A stretch of DNA of 64,000 bases, taken from positions 342,727 to 406,726 of the forward strand of contig NZ_FCOA02000004.1 in the NCBI RefSeq assembly GCF_001544875.2, written 5' to 3'. Position 1 is the stretch's first letter. Each line of letters opens with the position of its first letter. The notes beneath the pieces were generated by a model. That model searched no databases. It saw only the letters and a program-made list of their open reading frames with translations, and was not told the DNA's origin. Shown here piece after piece: positions 17,399 through 25,810 of this stretch. The translations under genes were made by a program, and so were the position numbers. Source of the DNA: Caballeronia hypogeia (GTDB taxonomy: Bacteria; Pseudomonadota; Gammaproteobacteria; Burkholderiales; Burkholderiaceae).

Positions 17399-18511
17399 AT
17401 GTCACAAGTCAGCCCATCGAAATTCAACATCGCAGTATTGCCCGGAGACGGCATCGGCGTAGAGGTCATGAACGCGTGCGTCGCGCTGCTCGAAGCCGCG
17501 CAGAATCACGACAAAGGCCCCACGCTCACGATGACATCGTACGAAGCGGGCGCGCAGCACTATGCGAAAGCGGGCGAAGCGCTGCCCGAACGCACGCTCG
17601 ATGCCGCGCGCAACGCTCACGCGGTTCTGTTCGGCGCGATGGGCTGGCCGGACGTTCGCTACCCCGACGGCACCGAGCCGATTCCGCAGCTCGACCTCCG
17701 CATGGCGCTCGACCTGTACGCCGGCGTGCGGCCGATCCGCTGGTTCCCCGGCTTGCCGAAGGTGTTCGCGAACGAACGCGCGACCGAGATCGACTTCGTA
17801 CTCGTGCGCGAGCAGACCGAAGGCCTGTTCTATGCGCGCGGACGCGGCACCGTCGACAAGGAAGCCGGCGAAGCGTACGACACGATGCAGATCACGCGGC
17901 GCGGCACGGAGCGCATCAGCCGCTTCGCTTTCGAGCTGGCCGAGCGCAGAAAGGCGCGTCGTGGCAAGGCGCGCGTGACGTGTGTCGATAAGGCGAACGT
18001 GTTCACGTCGATGGCTTTCTTCCGCGATGTCTTCAACGACGTCGCCCGCAAGTACGAGGGCGTTGCCGCCGATCACGCCTACGTCGATGCGATGGCGCTG
18101 ACGATGGTCGCGAAGCCGTGGAATCTCGACGTGCTCGTGACCGAGAACATGTTCGGGGACATCCTGTCCGATCTCGCGGCAGGGCTTATCGGCGGAATGG
18201 GGATGGCGCCGTCGGCGGATATCGGTGACGACCACGCGCTGTTCCAGCCTGCGCACGGCACGGCGCCGGACATCGCCGGCCAGGACAAGGCCAATCCCGG
18301 CGCGATGTTCCTCTCCGGCGCGATGATGCTCGACTGGCTCGCCGAACGCTTCGATCAGCCGGCGCTCGCGCAGCGTGCACGCAACATCGAAAACGCGTTG
18401 CAACTCGTGCTCGCGAAGGGCGATGCACGCCCGATGGAATACGGCGGCCCGGCCGGTACGCGAGCGATGACCGAAGCGGTCATCGCGGCGCTGCCTTACG
18501 CCGGCAAATAA
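17399..18511 (+). CDS. Isocitrate/isopropylmalate dehydrogenase family, malate/tartrate-type
   Basis: This 370-residue NAD-dependent beta-decarboxylating dehydrogenase shows IAVLPGDGIGVEVMNA at the start, LVREQTEGLFYARG with the substrate arginine, and VTCVDKANVF with the catalytic lysine. Also present are ENMFGDILSDLAAGLIGGMGMAPSA (metal aspartates) and AHGTAPDIAGQDKANPGA. It lacks the RxSxxxR phosphate signature expected of isocitrate dehydrogenase. Candidate substrates are D-malate, tartrate or 3-isopropylmalate; the ACS permease and FCD regulator favour a hydroxy-dicarboxylate over leucine synthesis. AAGG eight bases before the ATG at 17399 supports the start. Confidence 0.82.
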   Translation: MSQVSPSKFNIAVLPGDGIGVEVMNACVALLEAAQNHDKGPTLTMTSYEAGAQHYAKAGEALPERTLDAARNAHAVLFGAMGWPDVRYPDGTEPIPQLDLRMALDLYAGVRPIRWFPGLPKVFANERATEIDFVLVREQTEGLFYARGRGTVDKEAGEAYDTMQITRRGTERISRFAFELAERRKARRGKARVTCVDKANVFTSMAFFRDVFNDVARKYEGVAADHAYVDAMALTMVAKPWNLDVLVTENMFGDILSDLAAGLIGGMGMAPSADIGDDHALFQPAHGTAPDIAGQDKANPGAMFLSGAMMLDWLAERFDQPALAQRARNIENALQLVLAKGDARPMEYGGPAGTRAMTEAVIAALPYAGK

Positions 18512-18580
18512 GGCCGCCAAATAAGCTCGTTCAGAACGCCGGGCTGCCGCGTGCGGCCCGGCAGGACTTACCGAAATCTC

Positions 18581-18904
18581 ATGTTCATCATTGCTGTGAC
18601 GTTCACGGTGCACGAAGCGCATCGTGACGATTTCCGCCGCGCGATTCTCGCGAATGCAGCGACATCGCTGAGAGAGGAAGACGGCTGCATCGTGTTCGAT
18701 GTGTGCGAGGCGCAGGATCGTCCGGTCTTCTTCCTCTACGAGCAATACGCCGACGAAGAAGCGTTCGGGTTGCATCTCGCCGCGCCGCATGTCATCGACT
18801 TCGATCGCGAGTCCGCGTCATGGGTGAGTAAAAAGACAGTCGAACGGTTCATGCTGTTGCCGCAAACATCGCGCGCCCGAGACATCCCCGGCCATGGCCG
18901 GTAA
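18581..18904 (+). CDS. Antibiotic-biosynthesis-monooxygenase-fold protein (putative quinol monooxygenase)
   Basis: This 107-residue ABM/YgiN-like ferredoxin-fold protein starts MFIIAVTFTVHEAHRDDFRRAI. It continues with the SLREEDGCIVFDVCEAQDRPVFFLYEQYADEEAFGLHLAAPHV core that defines the family. Small ABM proteins act as cofactor-free monooxygenases of quinols or as heme or small-molecule handlers; the substrate cannot be told from sequence. It lies 69 bases after the dehydrogenase on the same strand and may be co-transcribed. It is the last gene before the cluster beginning at 19114. Confidence 0.8.
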   Translation: MFIIAVTFTVHEAHRDDFRRAILANAATSLREEDGCIVFDVCEAQDRPVFFLYEQYADEEAFGLHLAAPHVIDFDRESASWVSKKTVERFMLLPQTSRARDIPGHGR

Positions 18905-19113
18905 GCGCTTACGAGCAGGGCGACGAGTAGACCTGCTACTGCAGCGGCCGATCTTGTTCCCGCAAGCGCTTATGTCGATAAAGTTGCGCTCACCAAGGGC
19001 TCGCTGCAAATTGCTCTGCAAGGATTGGCACGACGGAAGGGCTCGCGCCAGCTCGGCGCCAAGCCCGAAAATATCATGTCTTTCGCCAAACGCCTCTTTA
19101 CGATATCTAGCGA

Positions 19114-20433
19114 TCAGTCACTGGCCTTGGGGCCAAAGTACGTTGCCAGTATGGCGAAGCCGCCGGAGATAACGAGGGGGATCGCGAAGTAGCCAAATGT
19201 CGTTGGCAGCGGGGTGTTTGCTGCAAGCAGCGCGCCGCCGACCATCGGCCCCAGAATGGCGCCGAAGCGACCGAAGCCACCGGCCCAGCCAATCCCCGAA
19301 CTACGGAGACGCGCCGGGTAGATCAGGGCCGCGAGCGAGTAGAACCCGCTGAAGCCGCCCATGAGCGTGAAGCCCATGCCGAACGCAGTGAGAAGCGTGG
19401 CGGCAAGCGGCATATGCTGAACGAACAGCATCATCATGCCCGAGCAGACGAAGAAGAACAGGGCGATCAGCTTGCCAATGTCGCGACGAATGGCAAGGTA
19501 GCCGATGATGACATCGCCGAAGACGCCGCCGAGGTTTGTCAGGCTACCTGCCCAGATGGCGTCGGATTGGCTCAGGCCGGCCATCACCGAAATCTTCGGA
19601 ATCCAGCTCATCAGGAAGTACAGGACGCCGTAGCTCAGGAAGGTTGCCACCCACAATGCGATGGTTCCCTTGAACAGCTCGGCGCTGAACAGATCCCGCG
19701 GCTTAGGCAGATTGCCCTCATGACTACGTGCGGGCAGTGCGCTGATCTGCTGCATCCCCAGACGTGCACGCAGAGCGTTCGAACGTTGGAGCGCATTCTT
19801 GGGTTGACGCGATTCCAGGAATGCGACCGATTCCGGCAGCGCGATCCACACGATAGGCAGCAGGACGAGCGTGATGACAGCCGCGCCCAGCATCGTTGCT
19901 TGCCACCCGAACGCCGGGATGGCGAAAATGGCCGCGATCCCGGTGAGCACTGCGCCGACGGGATAGCCGGCCTGGAAGATACCGACTGCAAGGCTGCGAC
20001 GGCCCGGAGGAGCGTATTCGGCAACCAGTGCGCCGACCGACGCCAGCAGCGTGCCCAGGCCCAGACCCGTCAGAACGCGCATTGCCGAGAATATGGTGAG
20101 ATCGTGGGTCAATCCCGAACCCAATGAACCCAGCGTCATCAGCACCAGGGCCAGCAGAATGATAGGGCGACGTCCCCACGAATCAGCGAACGGAGCGACC
20201 ACGATACAGCCGAGAACCATGCCTGTCATGCCGGCCGAAAACACGACGCCGAGTTGTGCCAGGCTGATATGCCAATCCGTTGCCATGGCAGGAGCGATGT
20301 AGGACACGATCAGCAAGTCCATGCCATCGAGCGCGTTCATGACCGTACACAGTACGACGACCGTGATCTGTAACGCCATCCATTTCACAGGATTCACGCC
20401 CTGTACGGACGGGGATTCTGCAACGTAGCTCAT
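19114..20433 (-). CDS. MFS transporter, aromatic/organic acid:H+ symporter-like
   Basis: This 439-residue permease resembles the AAHS family. It has NALDGMDLLIVSYIAPAMATDW in helix 1 (the DGxD motif), VVFSAGMTGMVLGCIVVAPFADSWGRRPII, and RVLTGLGLGTLLASVGALVAEYAPPGRR. The ATG at 20433 has an AAAGGAAG site; the longer frame adds no recognised residues. It is the promoter-distal gene of the minus-strand half of the 19-32 kb cluster, with a 266-base gap before the racemase-like gene. It probably imports the compound consumed by the cluster, which is likely an acid or half-amide. Confidence 0.85.
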   Translation of the reverse strand: MSYVAESPSVQGVNPVKWMALQITVVVLCTVMNALDGMDLLIVSYIAPAMATDWHISLAQLGVVFSAGMTGMVLGCIVVAPFADSWGRRPIILLALVLMTLGSLGSGLTHDLTIFSAMRVLTGLGLGTLLASVGALVAEYAPPGRRSLAVGIFQAGYPVGAVLTGIAAIFAIPAFGWQATMLGAAVITLVLLPIVWIALPESVAFLESRQPKNALQRSNALRARLGMQQISALPARSHEGNLPKPRDLFSAELFKGTIALWVATFLSYGVLYFLMSWIPKISVMAGLSQSDAIWAGSLTNLGGVFGDVIIGYLAIRRDIGKLIALFFFVCSGMMMLFVQHMPLAATLLTAFGMGFTLMGGFSGFYSLAALIYPARLRSSGIGWAGGFGRFGAILGPMVGGALLAANTPLPTTFGYFAIPLVISGGFAILATYFGPKASD

Positions 20434-20699
20434 AAAAGCTTCCTTTAAATTGTTATTGACGGACCTGTACTGCACGGTGCGGCTGACGATCGAAGGTTCG
20501 GCACCCGGCCCGCGCTTCTCACACGCGAACAGCAGGGCATGAATCGATCGTTTGTCTCCTTCTGCAACCGTCAGGTAACGCTCGCAGCGATCGGGAATCC
20601 GATCATCGAGCGGGTGGATGATTGAAAATGGAATGAATCAGTTCGATCGCGCACTCGGTGTCATCCGTCATCGAATATGTTTCGGAAGACCAAGTGGCA

Positions 20700-21497
20700 T
20701 TAAGAGCTTCCGACCGCCACATGCTTCGCGCCCGCGTCGAGCATGGCGGTCAGCATATCCAGACGAGGATTCTGCGGACGAGGGTAGCCCGCCGCGCTGT
20801 GCTTCAGCTTCAGGTCGAGCATGGCAGCCGCGATCTTGTATGAGAGCGGCCCCGGATTGATGATCGGCACCGGAAGACGCGGTTGCAGCCATGCATGCGA
20901 CTGGTGCATGGTGGTCGAGCCGAGAATCAGGCACTCCGCGCCATCTTCTTCGATCGCCTTCATCGCCGCTTCGAGGAGGCGCGGATACACCTCGTCTTCC
21001 TTACCCGACAACAGGCTCTGATTATTTGTCGGCGCTTCGATTGCACGCACCGACGCGCACTTGTGATGCATGCCGAGTTCGTCCAGCGCCTTCTTGTACA
21101 AGGGCTTCCAATGGCTCGCCATGGTGAGGATCGAGAACCTGTCGCCCAACATCAGCGCGGCAAGCATCGATGCCTTGCCGGGGCCGAACACGGGAATGTC
21201 GAGAACGGAGCGCAGTGCGTGGACGCCCGAGTCACTCATCGTGTCGATACACACGGCGTCGTAGCCTTCGTCCTGCGCACGGCAACCGGCTTCGAAATTC
21301 GCCACGTCGGCCAGTGCGAAATCGTGATGGCTCGCGTAGTTCGCCGGACCCGACTTGACCGCGCGATATTCGAAGCGGATATCGTCGCCGAATTGCAGCC
21401 CCTGTAGTTGCGATTCGCGCAGCGCCAGGTTCTCGCTACTCATGGCGAACGGCACGACGACGAGAACGCGGCGCACCTTGTTGTGAGATTCAGTCAT
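20700..21497 (-). CDS. Asp/Glu/hydantoin racemase-fold protein lacking both catalytic cysteines
   Basis: This 265-residue protein has the two-domain Asp/Glu racemase fold in its hydantoin-racemase-like form: EGYDAVCIDTMSDSGVHALR, IPVFGPGKASMLAALMLGDRFSILT, and the second-domain ECLILGSTTMH and LPVPIINPG. In hydantoin and aspartate racemases and in maleate isomerase, two cysteines are usual at the positions that here read Thr86 (IDTMSD) and Ser194 (LGSTTM). Cys83 is three residues away from the first site. If the alignment is right, classical two-cysteine racemisation is unlikely, and a cis-trans isomerase, decarboxylase or lyase reaction should be considered. It lies 58 bases downstream of the deacetylase-fold gene at 21556. 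Confidence 0.78.
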   Translation of the reverse strand: MTESHNKVRRVLVVVPFAMSSENLALRESQLQGLQFGDDIRFEYRAVKSGPANYASHHDFALADVANFEAGCRAQDEGYDAVCIDTMSDSGVHALRSVLDIPVFGPGKASMLAALMLGDRFSILTMASHWKPLYKKALDELGMHHKCASVRAIEAPTNNQSLLSGKEDEVYPRLLEAAMKAIEEDGAECLILGSTTMHQSHAWLQPRLPVPIINPGPLSYKIAAAMLDLKLKHSAAGYPRPQNPRLDMLTAMLDAGAKHVAVGSS

Positions 21498-21555
21498 GGG
21501 AATGGGTGGAAACGGTCACTAAGAACGCCAGTTTTCAAATCACTGGCGTTGTTCA

Positions 21556-22485
21556 TCAGGCGGGCTGTCCGGCCTTCCAGGCGTCGAGAATTTCGCTTCC
21601 CGTTGCCGACCACACTCCGCGATGACGAGCAATATGAGCGAGCGCTTCTTCGAGAGCACGAATGCGATACGGCTGACCGATCACCCACGGATGCAGGGAG
21701 ATAGCCATCACACGTCCGTTATCCGCGCTCGATTCCTTGTAGAGCACATCGAACTGGTCGATCAACTGATCGCGGAAGTCGTCTTCGGTGTGGTGGTTCT
21801 GAACCAGAATGGTCGCATCGTCGATGTCGATCGGATGCGGCATCGCGTGGATCCGGCCGGCACGCGTGTTCATGGAATACGGCATATCGTCGTTGACCCA
21901 ATCGCACAGGTAATCGACGCCAGCTTCTTTCAACAGGTCCGGCGTGTGCCACGACTCCGACTTGGCCGGGCTCAGCCAGCCGCGAACCGGCTGACCCGAA
22001 GCCTTGCGCAGAATGTCGAGCGACGCCGTAACCAACGCACGCTCCTCGTCCTCGCTCATGCCACCGTGATGCAGGTGATCCATGTCGAGGCCGTTGGCGA
22101 TGATTTCCCAGCCGCGATCCACACAGGCCTTCACCAGTGCGGGATAACGCACGGCCACGGCCGCATTCATTGCGGCACTCGCTTTGAGCCCGTGTTTCCC
22201 GAGGGCTTCCATGATGCGGAAGATACCGACGCGGTTCCCGTAGTCACGCAGCGTGTAGTGGCGGAAGTCGGGATAGGCCGTCTGCATCGCGCCCATCGGC
22301 TTGAACGGCTTGCTCTGCATGTTGAGCGGGAACCATTCGAGCGCCGGGACGATCCAGAGCGCAATGCGGTTTCCATTCCCCCACTCGATGCCGGGACGCT
22401 GCGGCAGCATCGACCAGTCATAACGCTCGTGGTCCATGCCGTAGCGGCGCAGAGGGTATTCCAGATATTCTTTGTCCAGACTCAT
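21556..22485 (-). CDS. Polysaccharide-deacetylase-fold hydrolase, PuuE/imidase-like (paralogue A)
   Basis: This 309-residue NodB-fold protein has no signal peptide, so it is cytoplasmic. It resembles PuuE-type allantoinases and the cyclic imide hydrolases of this fold: YGNRVGIFRIMEALGKHG, RGWEIIANG, GWLSPAKSESWHTPDLLKEAG, and the late ISLHPWVIGQPYRIRALEEAL. Where its neighbour and PuuE have a His in a SHG motif, it has IANGLDMDHLHHG, so an active-site change is likely. It overlaps the upstream paralogue by four bases. The probable reaction is ring-opening hydrolysis of a cyclic amide or imide; carbohydrate deacetylation is unlikely given its location and neighbours. Confidence 0.78.
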   Translation of the reverse strand: MSLDKEYLEYPLRRYGMDHERYDWSMLPQRPGIEWGNGNRIALWIVPALEWFPLNMQSKPFKPMGAMQTAYPDFRHYTLRDYGNRVGIFRIMEALGKHGLKASAAMNAAVAVRYPALVKACVDRGWEIIANGLDMDHLHHGGMSEDEERALVTASLDILRKASGQPVRGWLSPAKSESWHTPDLLKEAGVDYLCDWVNDDMPYSMNTRAGRIHAMPHPIDIDDATILVQNHHTEDDFRDQLIDQFDVLYKESSADNGRVMAISLHPWVIGQPYRIRALEEALAHIARHRGVWSATGSEILDAWKAGQPA

Positions 22486-23399
22486 GGCGCTTCTCCGACA
22501 GCGTGGGCTGCCTTTGCGAAGGCATCGTAGTAGTGGGTGTTGAAGTGCTCGGCGATCTCGCGGCCGGTCGCAAGCCACACTTTGTCGTGGCTCGTAATGT
22601 ACTGAAGGGCTTCTTCGAAGGCCGCAAGTCGATACGGCTGGCCGATCAGATACGGATGCAGGGGAATGCACATCACCGTGCCCGACTTCTCGCCTTCGCG
22701 GTACAGGCGGTCGAACTGGCGCTTGATGATGTCGCCGTAACGGCGCGGCGAAACCTGATTCACGTTATAAACGATCGTGTCGTTCATCTCGAGCGAATAG
22801 GGAATCGACGCAAGCTTGCCTTTCGCCGTCTTGACCGGGCCCGGCTGGTCGTCGTGGAACAGGTCGCATACATAGGTCAGGCCCATTTCAGCCACGAGGT
22901 CCATCGTGCGGTCCGTGTAGGTCAGGGCAGGGGCCAGCCAGCCGTCGAGTTTCTGGCCCGTGTGCTTCCTGATCGTATCGATCGAATCCTGGATGACAGC
23001 GCGTTCCTGGGCCTCGTCCATGCCCATCAGGTAGCGGGTGTTATACGTGCCGTGGGAATAGAACTCCCAGCCGTTCTCCGCGCAAGCCGCGATGACTTCC
23101 GGATGATGCTCACACATTGCGACGTTGAGCGACACCGATCCGCGCATGCCGCAGCGTTTCATGACATCGAGCATGCGCCAGAAGCCCACGCGATTGCCGT
23201 AGTCGCGATACGAGTAGTTCTGGATGTCCGGGGCAGGGCGCGACCATGCGGCACGCGACGGATTGCGCGGCGGATCGAGTTCGTAGAATTCGACGTTCGG
23301 CGCAACCCAAAAGGCCACCCTCGCCCCGTTCGGCCATTCGATCCTGGGCCGCGCATCGTACGGCAGGTAGTCGTAGAAATTGGGGTCGCGCTTCATCAT
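22482..23399 (-). CDS. Polysaccharide-deacetylase-fold hydrolase, PuuE/imidase-like (paralogue B)
   Basis: This 305-residue paralogue of the next gene shares RIEWPNGARVAFWVAPNVEFY, YGNRVGFWRMLDVMKRCG, GWEFYSHGTYN, GWLAPALTYTDRTMDLVAEMG and LHPYLIGQPYRLAAFEEALQYI. The SHG histidine is present, so this copy keeps the expected PuuE-like active-site residue. No export signal is seen. Related cytosolic enzymes open allantoin or cyclic imides such as succinimide and maleimide. The ATG at 23399 overlaps the stop of the amidase gene, and the stop overlaps the start of paralogue A, which indicates one translationally coupled operon. Confidence 0.8.
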   Translation of the reverse strand: MMKRDPNFYDYLPYDARPRIEWPNGARVAFWVAPNVEFYELDPPRNPSRAAWSRPAPDIQNYSYRDYGNRVGFWRMLDVMKRCGMRGSVSLNVAMCEHHPEVIAACAENGWEFYSHGTYNTRYLMGMDEAQERAVIQDSIDTIRKHTGQKLDGWLAPALTYTDRTMDLVAEMGLTYVCDLFHDDQPGPVKTAKGKLASIPYSLEMNDTIVYNVNQVSPRRYGDIIKRQFDRLYREGEKSGTVMCIPLHPYLIGQPYRLAAFEEALQYITSHDKVWLATGREIAEHFNTHYYDAFAKAAHAVGEAP

Positions 23400-24073
23400 G
23401 CTTCCTTGGCCGGCATTTTGGCGATGGATTCGAGAATCTCGTACACGGACAGCACATCGGCATACTTCACTGCCATGTCGTACAGATTCGCGAAGTGCGG
23501 GCTTTCGTGTTTGTCGGCCACGCATTCTTCAGCGACGATCGTGCGAAAGCTGCGTTGCAGGCTGTCGACCACCGTGGCGCGCACACAGCCCGACGTCGAA
23601 CCGCCGGTGACGATCACCGTATCCACGCCGTGAAACGTCAAGATCGAAGACAGGTTCGTTTCGAAGAACGCCGACGCCATGCGCTTATTGACGATGATGT
23701 CCCGCTTCTGGTCGATCACGAGACGCGGATCGAACTCGGAGCGAGCCGAACCCACCTTGATGTTCTGCAGCGAATCCGGGGTGTTGCTGCGCGTGCCCCA
23801 GATGCCGCAGTCCTCGCCCGATTCCATGTAGGCCACATACGTCCACACGACCGGGAAGCCCTTGGCGCGAAACGCGGCGGCGAGCTGATTCGTGTATTCC
23901 ATTTGCTTCGGGTCGGTCTCGTACGCCGTCGCGAATTCGCCGACGCTCGTGTATGCCTTCTGCGGATCGACGTTGATAAGGGCAGGCATGCGGCCAAAGC
24001 CGAAGCGCTTACGCGTGGGGTTCGCCTTGAACTCCTCGAACAGTTGGCGGGCAGTTTTGTCAGAAGTTTGCAT
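23396..24073 (-). CDS. Isochorismatase-fold amidohydrolase (N-carbamoylsarcosine/maleamate amidase-like)
   Basis: This 225-residue cysteine hydrolase keeps the catalytic triad of the family: Asp36 (LINVDPQKAY), Lys130 (DIIVNKRMASAF) and Cys163 (GGSTSGCVRATVVDSLQ). The long N-terminal helix before the core is as in N-carbamoylsarcosine amidase and maleamate amidase NicF rather than in true isochorismatases. The expected reaction is hydrolysis of a primary amide or carbamoyl group with release of ammonia. It is transcribed just before the two imidase-like genes, with coupled stops and starts, so it is well placed to act on the half-amide they would form. Confidence 0.82.
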   Translation of the reverse strand: MQTSDKTARQLFEEFKANPTRKRFGFGRMPALINVDPQKAYTSVGEFATAYETDPKQMEYTNQLAAAFRAKGFPVVWTYVAYMESGEDCGIWGTRSNTPDSLQNIKVGSARSEFDPRLVIDQKRDIIVNKRMASAFFETNLSSILTFHGVDTVIVTGGSTSGCVRATVVDSLQRSFRTIVAEECVADKHESPHFANLYDMAVKYADVLSVYEILESIAKMPAKEA

Positions 24074-24179
24074 GCGAAAGTCTTGAGTGATGGGAGCTTC
24101 GAAATCACGCAGATTGCCTGCCGATCGGGCGGGCAGAGCGCACAAGGAATACGTTGTGGCCATGATGCGAGTGCATTAT

Positions 24180-24204
24180 TATCCTGTCAATAGAACATTT
24201 GACC
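24180..24204. promoter_or_regulatory. Repeated intergenic element, copy 1 (candidate operator)
   Basis: This 25-base element in the 226-base gap upstream of the amidase gene matches a second element at 25721-25745 at 16 of 25 positions, with shared core TCCT-TC--T-GAACA. On the minus strand it includes TTGACA followed by GATAAT-like sequence, so it overlaps a likely promoter for the amidase/hydrolase operon. The HutC-type regulator at 25811 is a candidate ligand. Confidence 0.35.
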
Positions 24205-24299
24205 TTGCCAACGACTTCAATGTCCCATGTAAGTTGAAGCGATGCGGCAGGGCAAGACGTCCATTGTCAGAGACTCGTCATGGTGGCGAAGAGGATGCG

Positions 24300-25661
24300 T
24301 TACTGATTGGCGGCGTGGCGCAGCAACTTCAGCCAGCTCAGGAAGCTTGCCGTATCGCCCGGTTCTGCATCGCCCAGCGTCAGCGTGCTGTTGAGCAGCG
24401 CATCGGCGTGCGAACGCGGCCAGACGCGTTCGCACAGGTCGAGAAACTTGTTCGACAGTTCCTGCGTCGTGTAGGGCGACGCGTCATCGCCGCGATTGAC
24501 GCTGACTTCGGCCTCGTGCAATTGGCCGCTCTTATCGAAAACGCGAACCCGCGCGGGACGTTCCTGCGGCAGTCGCGCGGTCATGGACGGATCTTCGACC
24601 ACCGATACCCTGGACGCGAGAGCGAGCACGTCCGGATTGCGTATGGCGTCATACGTGAAACTGGGCAGACCGCTGCTTCCGTTGACGATGCGGGTCGCCA
24701 CGGCGAAAGGCACCGAGAACTTGGCTCCCAGCGTGTTGCGCGGCGCGGGATCGATGAGTTCGGCCGCGTACTTGTAGGTCGTCACTTCGATGGACGATAC
24801 ATCCGTTGCCTTGGGAAGCGCGCCGCGTTCCGCGAGGGTGTCGAGCGCGTCGAGTGTGGCGTGGTTGTAGCGGCAGCACGAATGCAGCTTGAAGTAGTTC
24901 TGCATGAGGTGCCATTCCTCGCCCAATCCGCGAAGCAGCGTGACATGGTCGTAACGCTCCGACACGATTTCGCCGAACAGGGAGGCCGGGCCATCCGCTT
25001 CGCCCTGAAAGCCGCACAGCACGAGTTGGGCGGCCAGCAGCCCGTTGCTATTCGAAAGGCCCGCATACACATTGCGCACCAGCCCGCCTTGCAACATCGT
25101 TTTCTTCGACGTGGCGATAGTCATGGACGACGCCACATTGAAACTCTCACGCACACCAGCGGCATCGGCGCCGAACACACGCGCACTACCCGCTGCCGCG
25201 CCGAGCGTGCCCCACGTCCCGTGCACATGCATGGCGTCGCGCAACTGCGTCGAGGCGCCGAAACGCGAGCCTGTTTCATACCCGACGGCCAGAGCCGCGA
25301 GAAAGCTATGCGCGTCCGCGCCTTGAGTTTCGCTCAGTGCGAGGACTGCCGGAAGCATGTGGATGGCCGGATGACCGCGCGAGAACCGGTTTCCCTCATC
25401 CATTTCCAGGAAGGTGCCGGCCGTTCCGTTGATCAGTGCCGCTTCCATTGGACTGGCCTGTGCACCAAGACCGATCAAGGTCGCCCCATTGCCGTGGGAA
25501 ACACGTTGCGCCATGGCGCGTAGCTCAGGTTCGGCCGAGCCGCCAACGATGGCGCCCAGGGTGTCGACAAGTACCCAGCCCAGTTGCTGGCGTACATCCC
25601 GAGGAAGCTTTGCGTATTGAAGATCGGCGCCGAAAGTGCCGAGTCGATCGAGATACTCCAC
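24300..25661 (-). CDS. MmgE/PrpD family protein
   Basis: This 453-residue protein belongs to the MmgE/PrpD fold, whose members include 2-methylcitrate dehydratase, cis-aconitate decarboxylase and iminodisuccinate epimerase. Diagnostic parts are VDTLGAIVGGS, AALINGTAGTFLEMDEGNRFSRGHPAIHMLPAVLALSE and HGTWGTLGAAAGSARVFG. Later come YFKLHSCCRYNHATLDAL and KFSVPFAVA. The start is a GTG at 25661 after a strong AGGAGGAG site. In this cluster it could dehydrate, isomerise or epimerise a branched hydroxy-diacid. It is first in the minus-strand direction and divergent from the GntR gene. The substrate is not recognisable. Confidence 0.85.
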   Translation of the reverse strand: MEYLDRLGTFGADLQYAKLPRDVRQQLGWVLVDTLGAIVGGSAEPELRAMAQRVSHGNGATLIGLGAQASPMEAALINGTAGTFLEMDEGNRFSRGHPAIHMLPAVLALSETQGADAHSFLAALAVGYETGSRFGASTQLRDAMHVHGTWGTLGAAAGSARVFGADAAGVRESFNVASSMTIATSKKTMLQGGLVRNVYAGLSNSNGLLAAQLVLCGFQGEADGPASLFGEIVSERYDHVTLLRGLGEEWHLMQNYFKLHSCCRYNHATLDALDTLAERGALPKATDVSSIEVTTYKYAAELIDPAPRNTLGAKFSVPFAVATRIVNGSSGLPSFTYDAIRNPDVLALASRVSVVEDPSMTARLPQERPARVRVFDKSGQLHEAEVSVNRGDDASPYTTQELSNKFLDLCERVWPRSHADALLNSTLTLGDAEPGDTASFLSWLKLLRHAANQ

Positions 25662-25702
25662 GTGTTCTCCTCCTGATTAAAGACGATCTGCGTTGTCCAT
25701 GC

Positions 25703-25745
25703 TTGACAGTCTAACAAAGCTGTCCTATCGTTGGAACAATAAACT
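25703..25745. promoter_or_regulatory. Divergent promoter with repeated element, copy 2
   Basis: On the plus strand, TTGACA (25703-25708) and TATCGT (25725-25730) are 16 bases apart and could drive the GntR gene. The 25721-25745 segment is the second copy of the element at 24180. GACAG (25705-25709) and CTGTC (25720-25724) are inverted around ten bases. On the minus strand, TTGTTC (25734-25739) could serve as a -35 for the MmgE/PrpD gene. The overlap of signals fits autoregulation by the adjacent regulator. Confidence 0.4.
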
Positions 25746-25810
25746 ATTTCGCAAGCGTTCACAGCCTCGCATGTGGCTGCAACGTACGCGGCAATTACCT
25801 GGAATTCCGA

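Noticed and set aside
18905..19113. Possible small gene or mobile-element end between the ABM gene and the MFS gene
   Set aside because: No inverted repeat pair, no recognised coding sequence; AAGCGCTTA occurs twice but is too short to call.
21556..23399. Reading the deacetylase-fold pair as peptidoglycan or chitin deacetylases
   Set aside because: No signal peptide or cell-wall-binding domain, and the neighbours are small-molecule catabolic genes.
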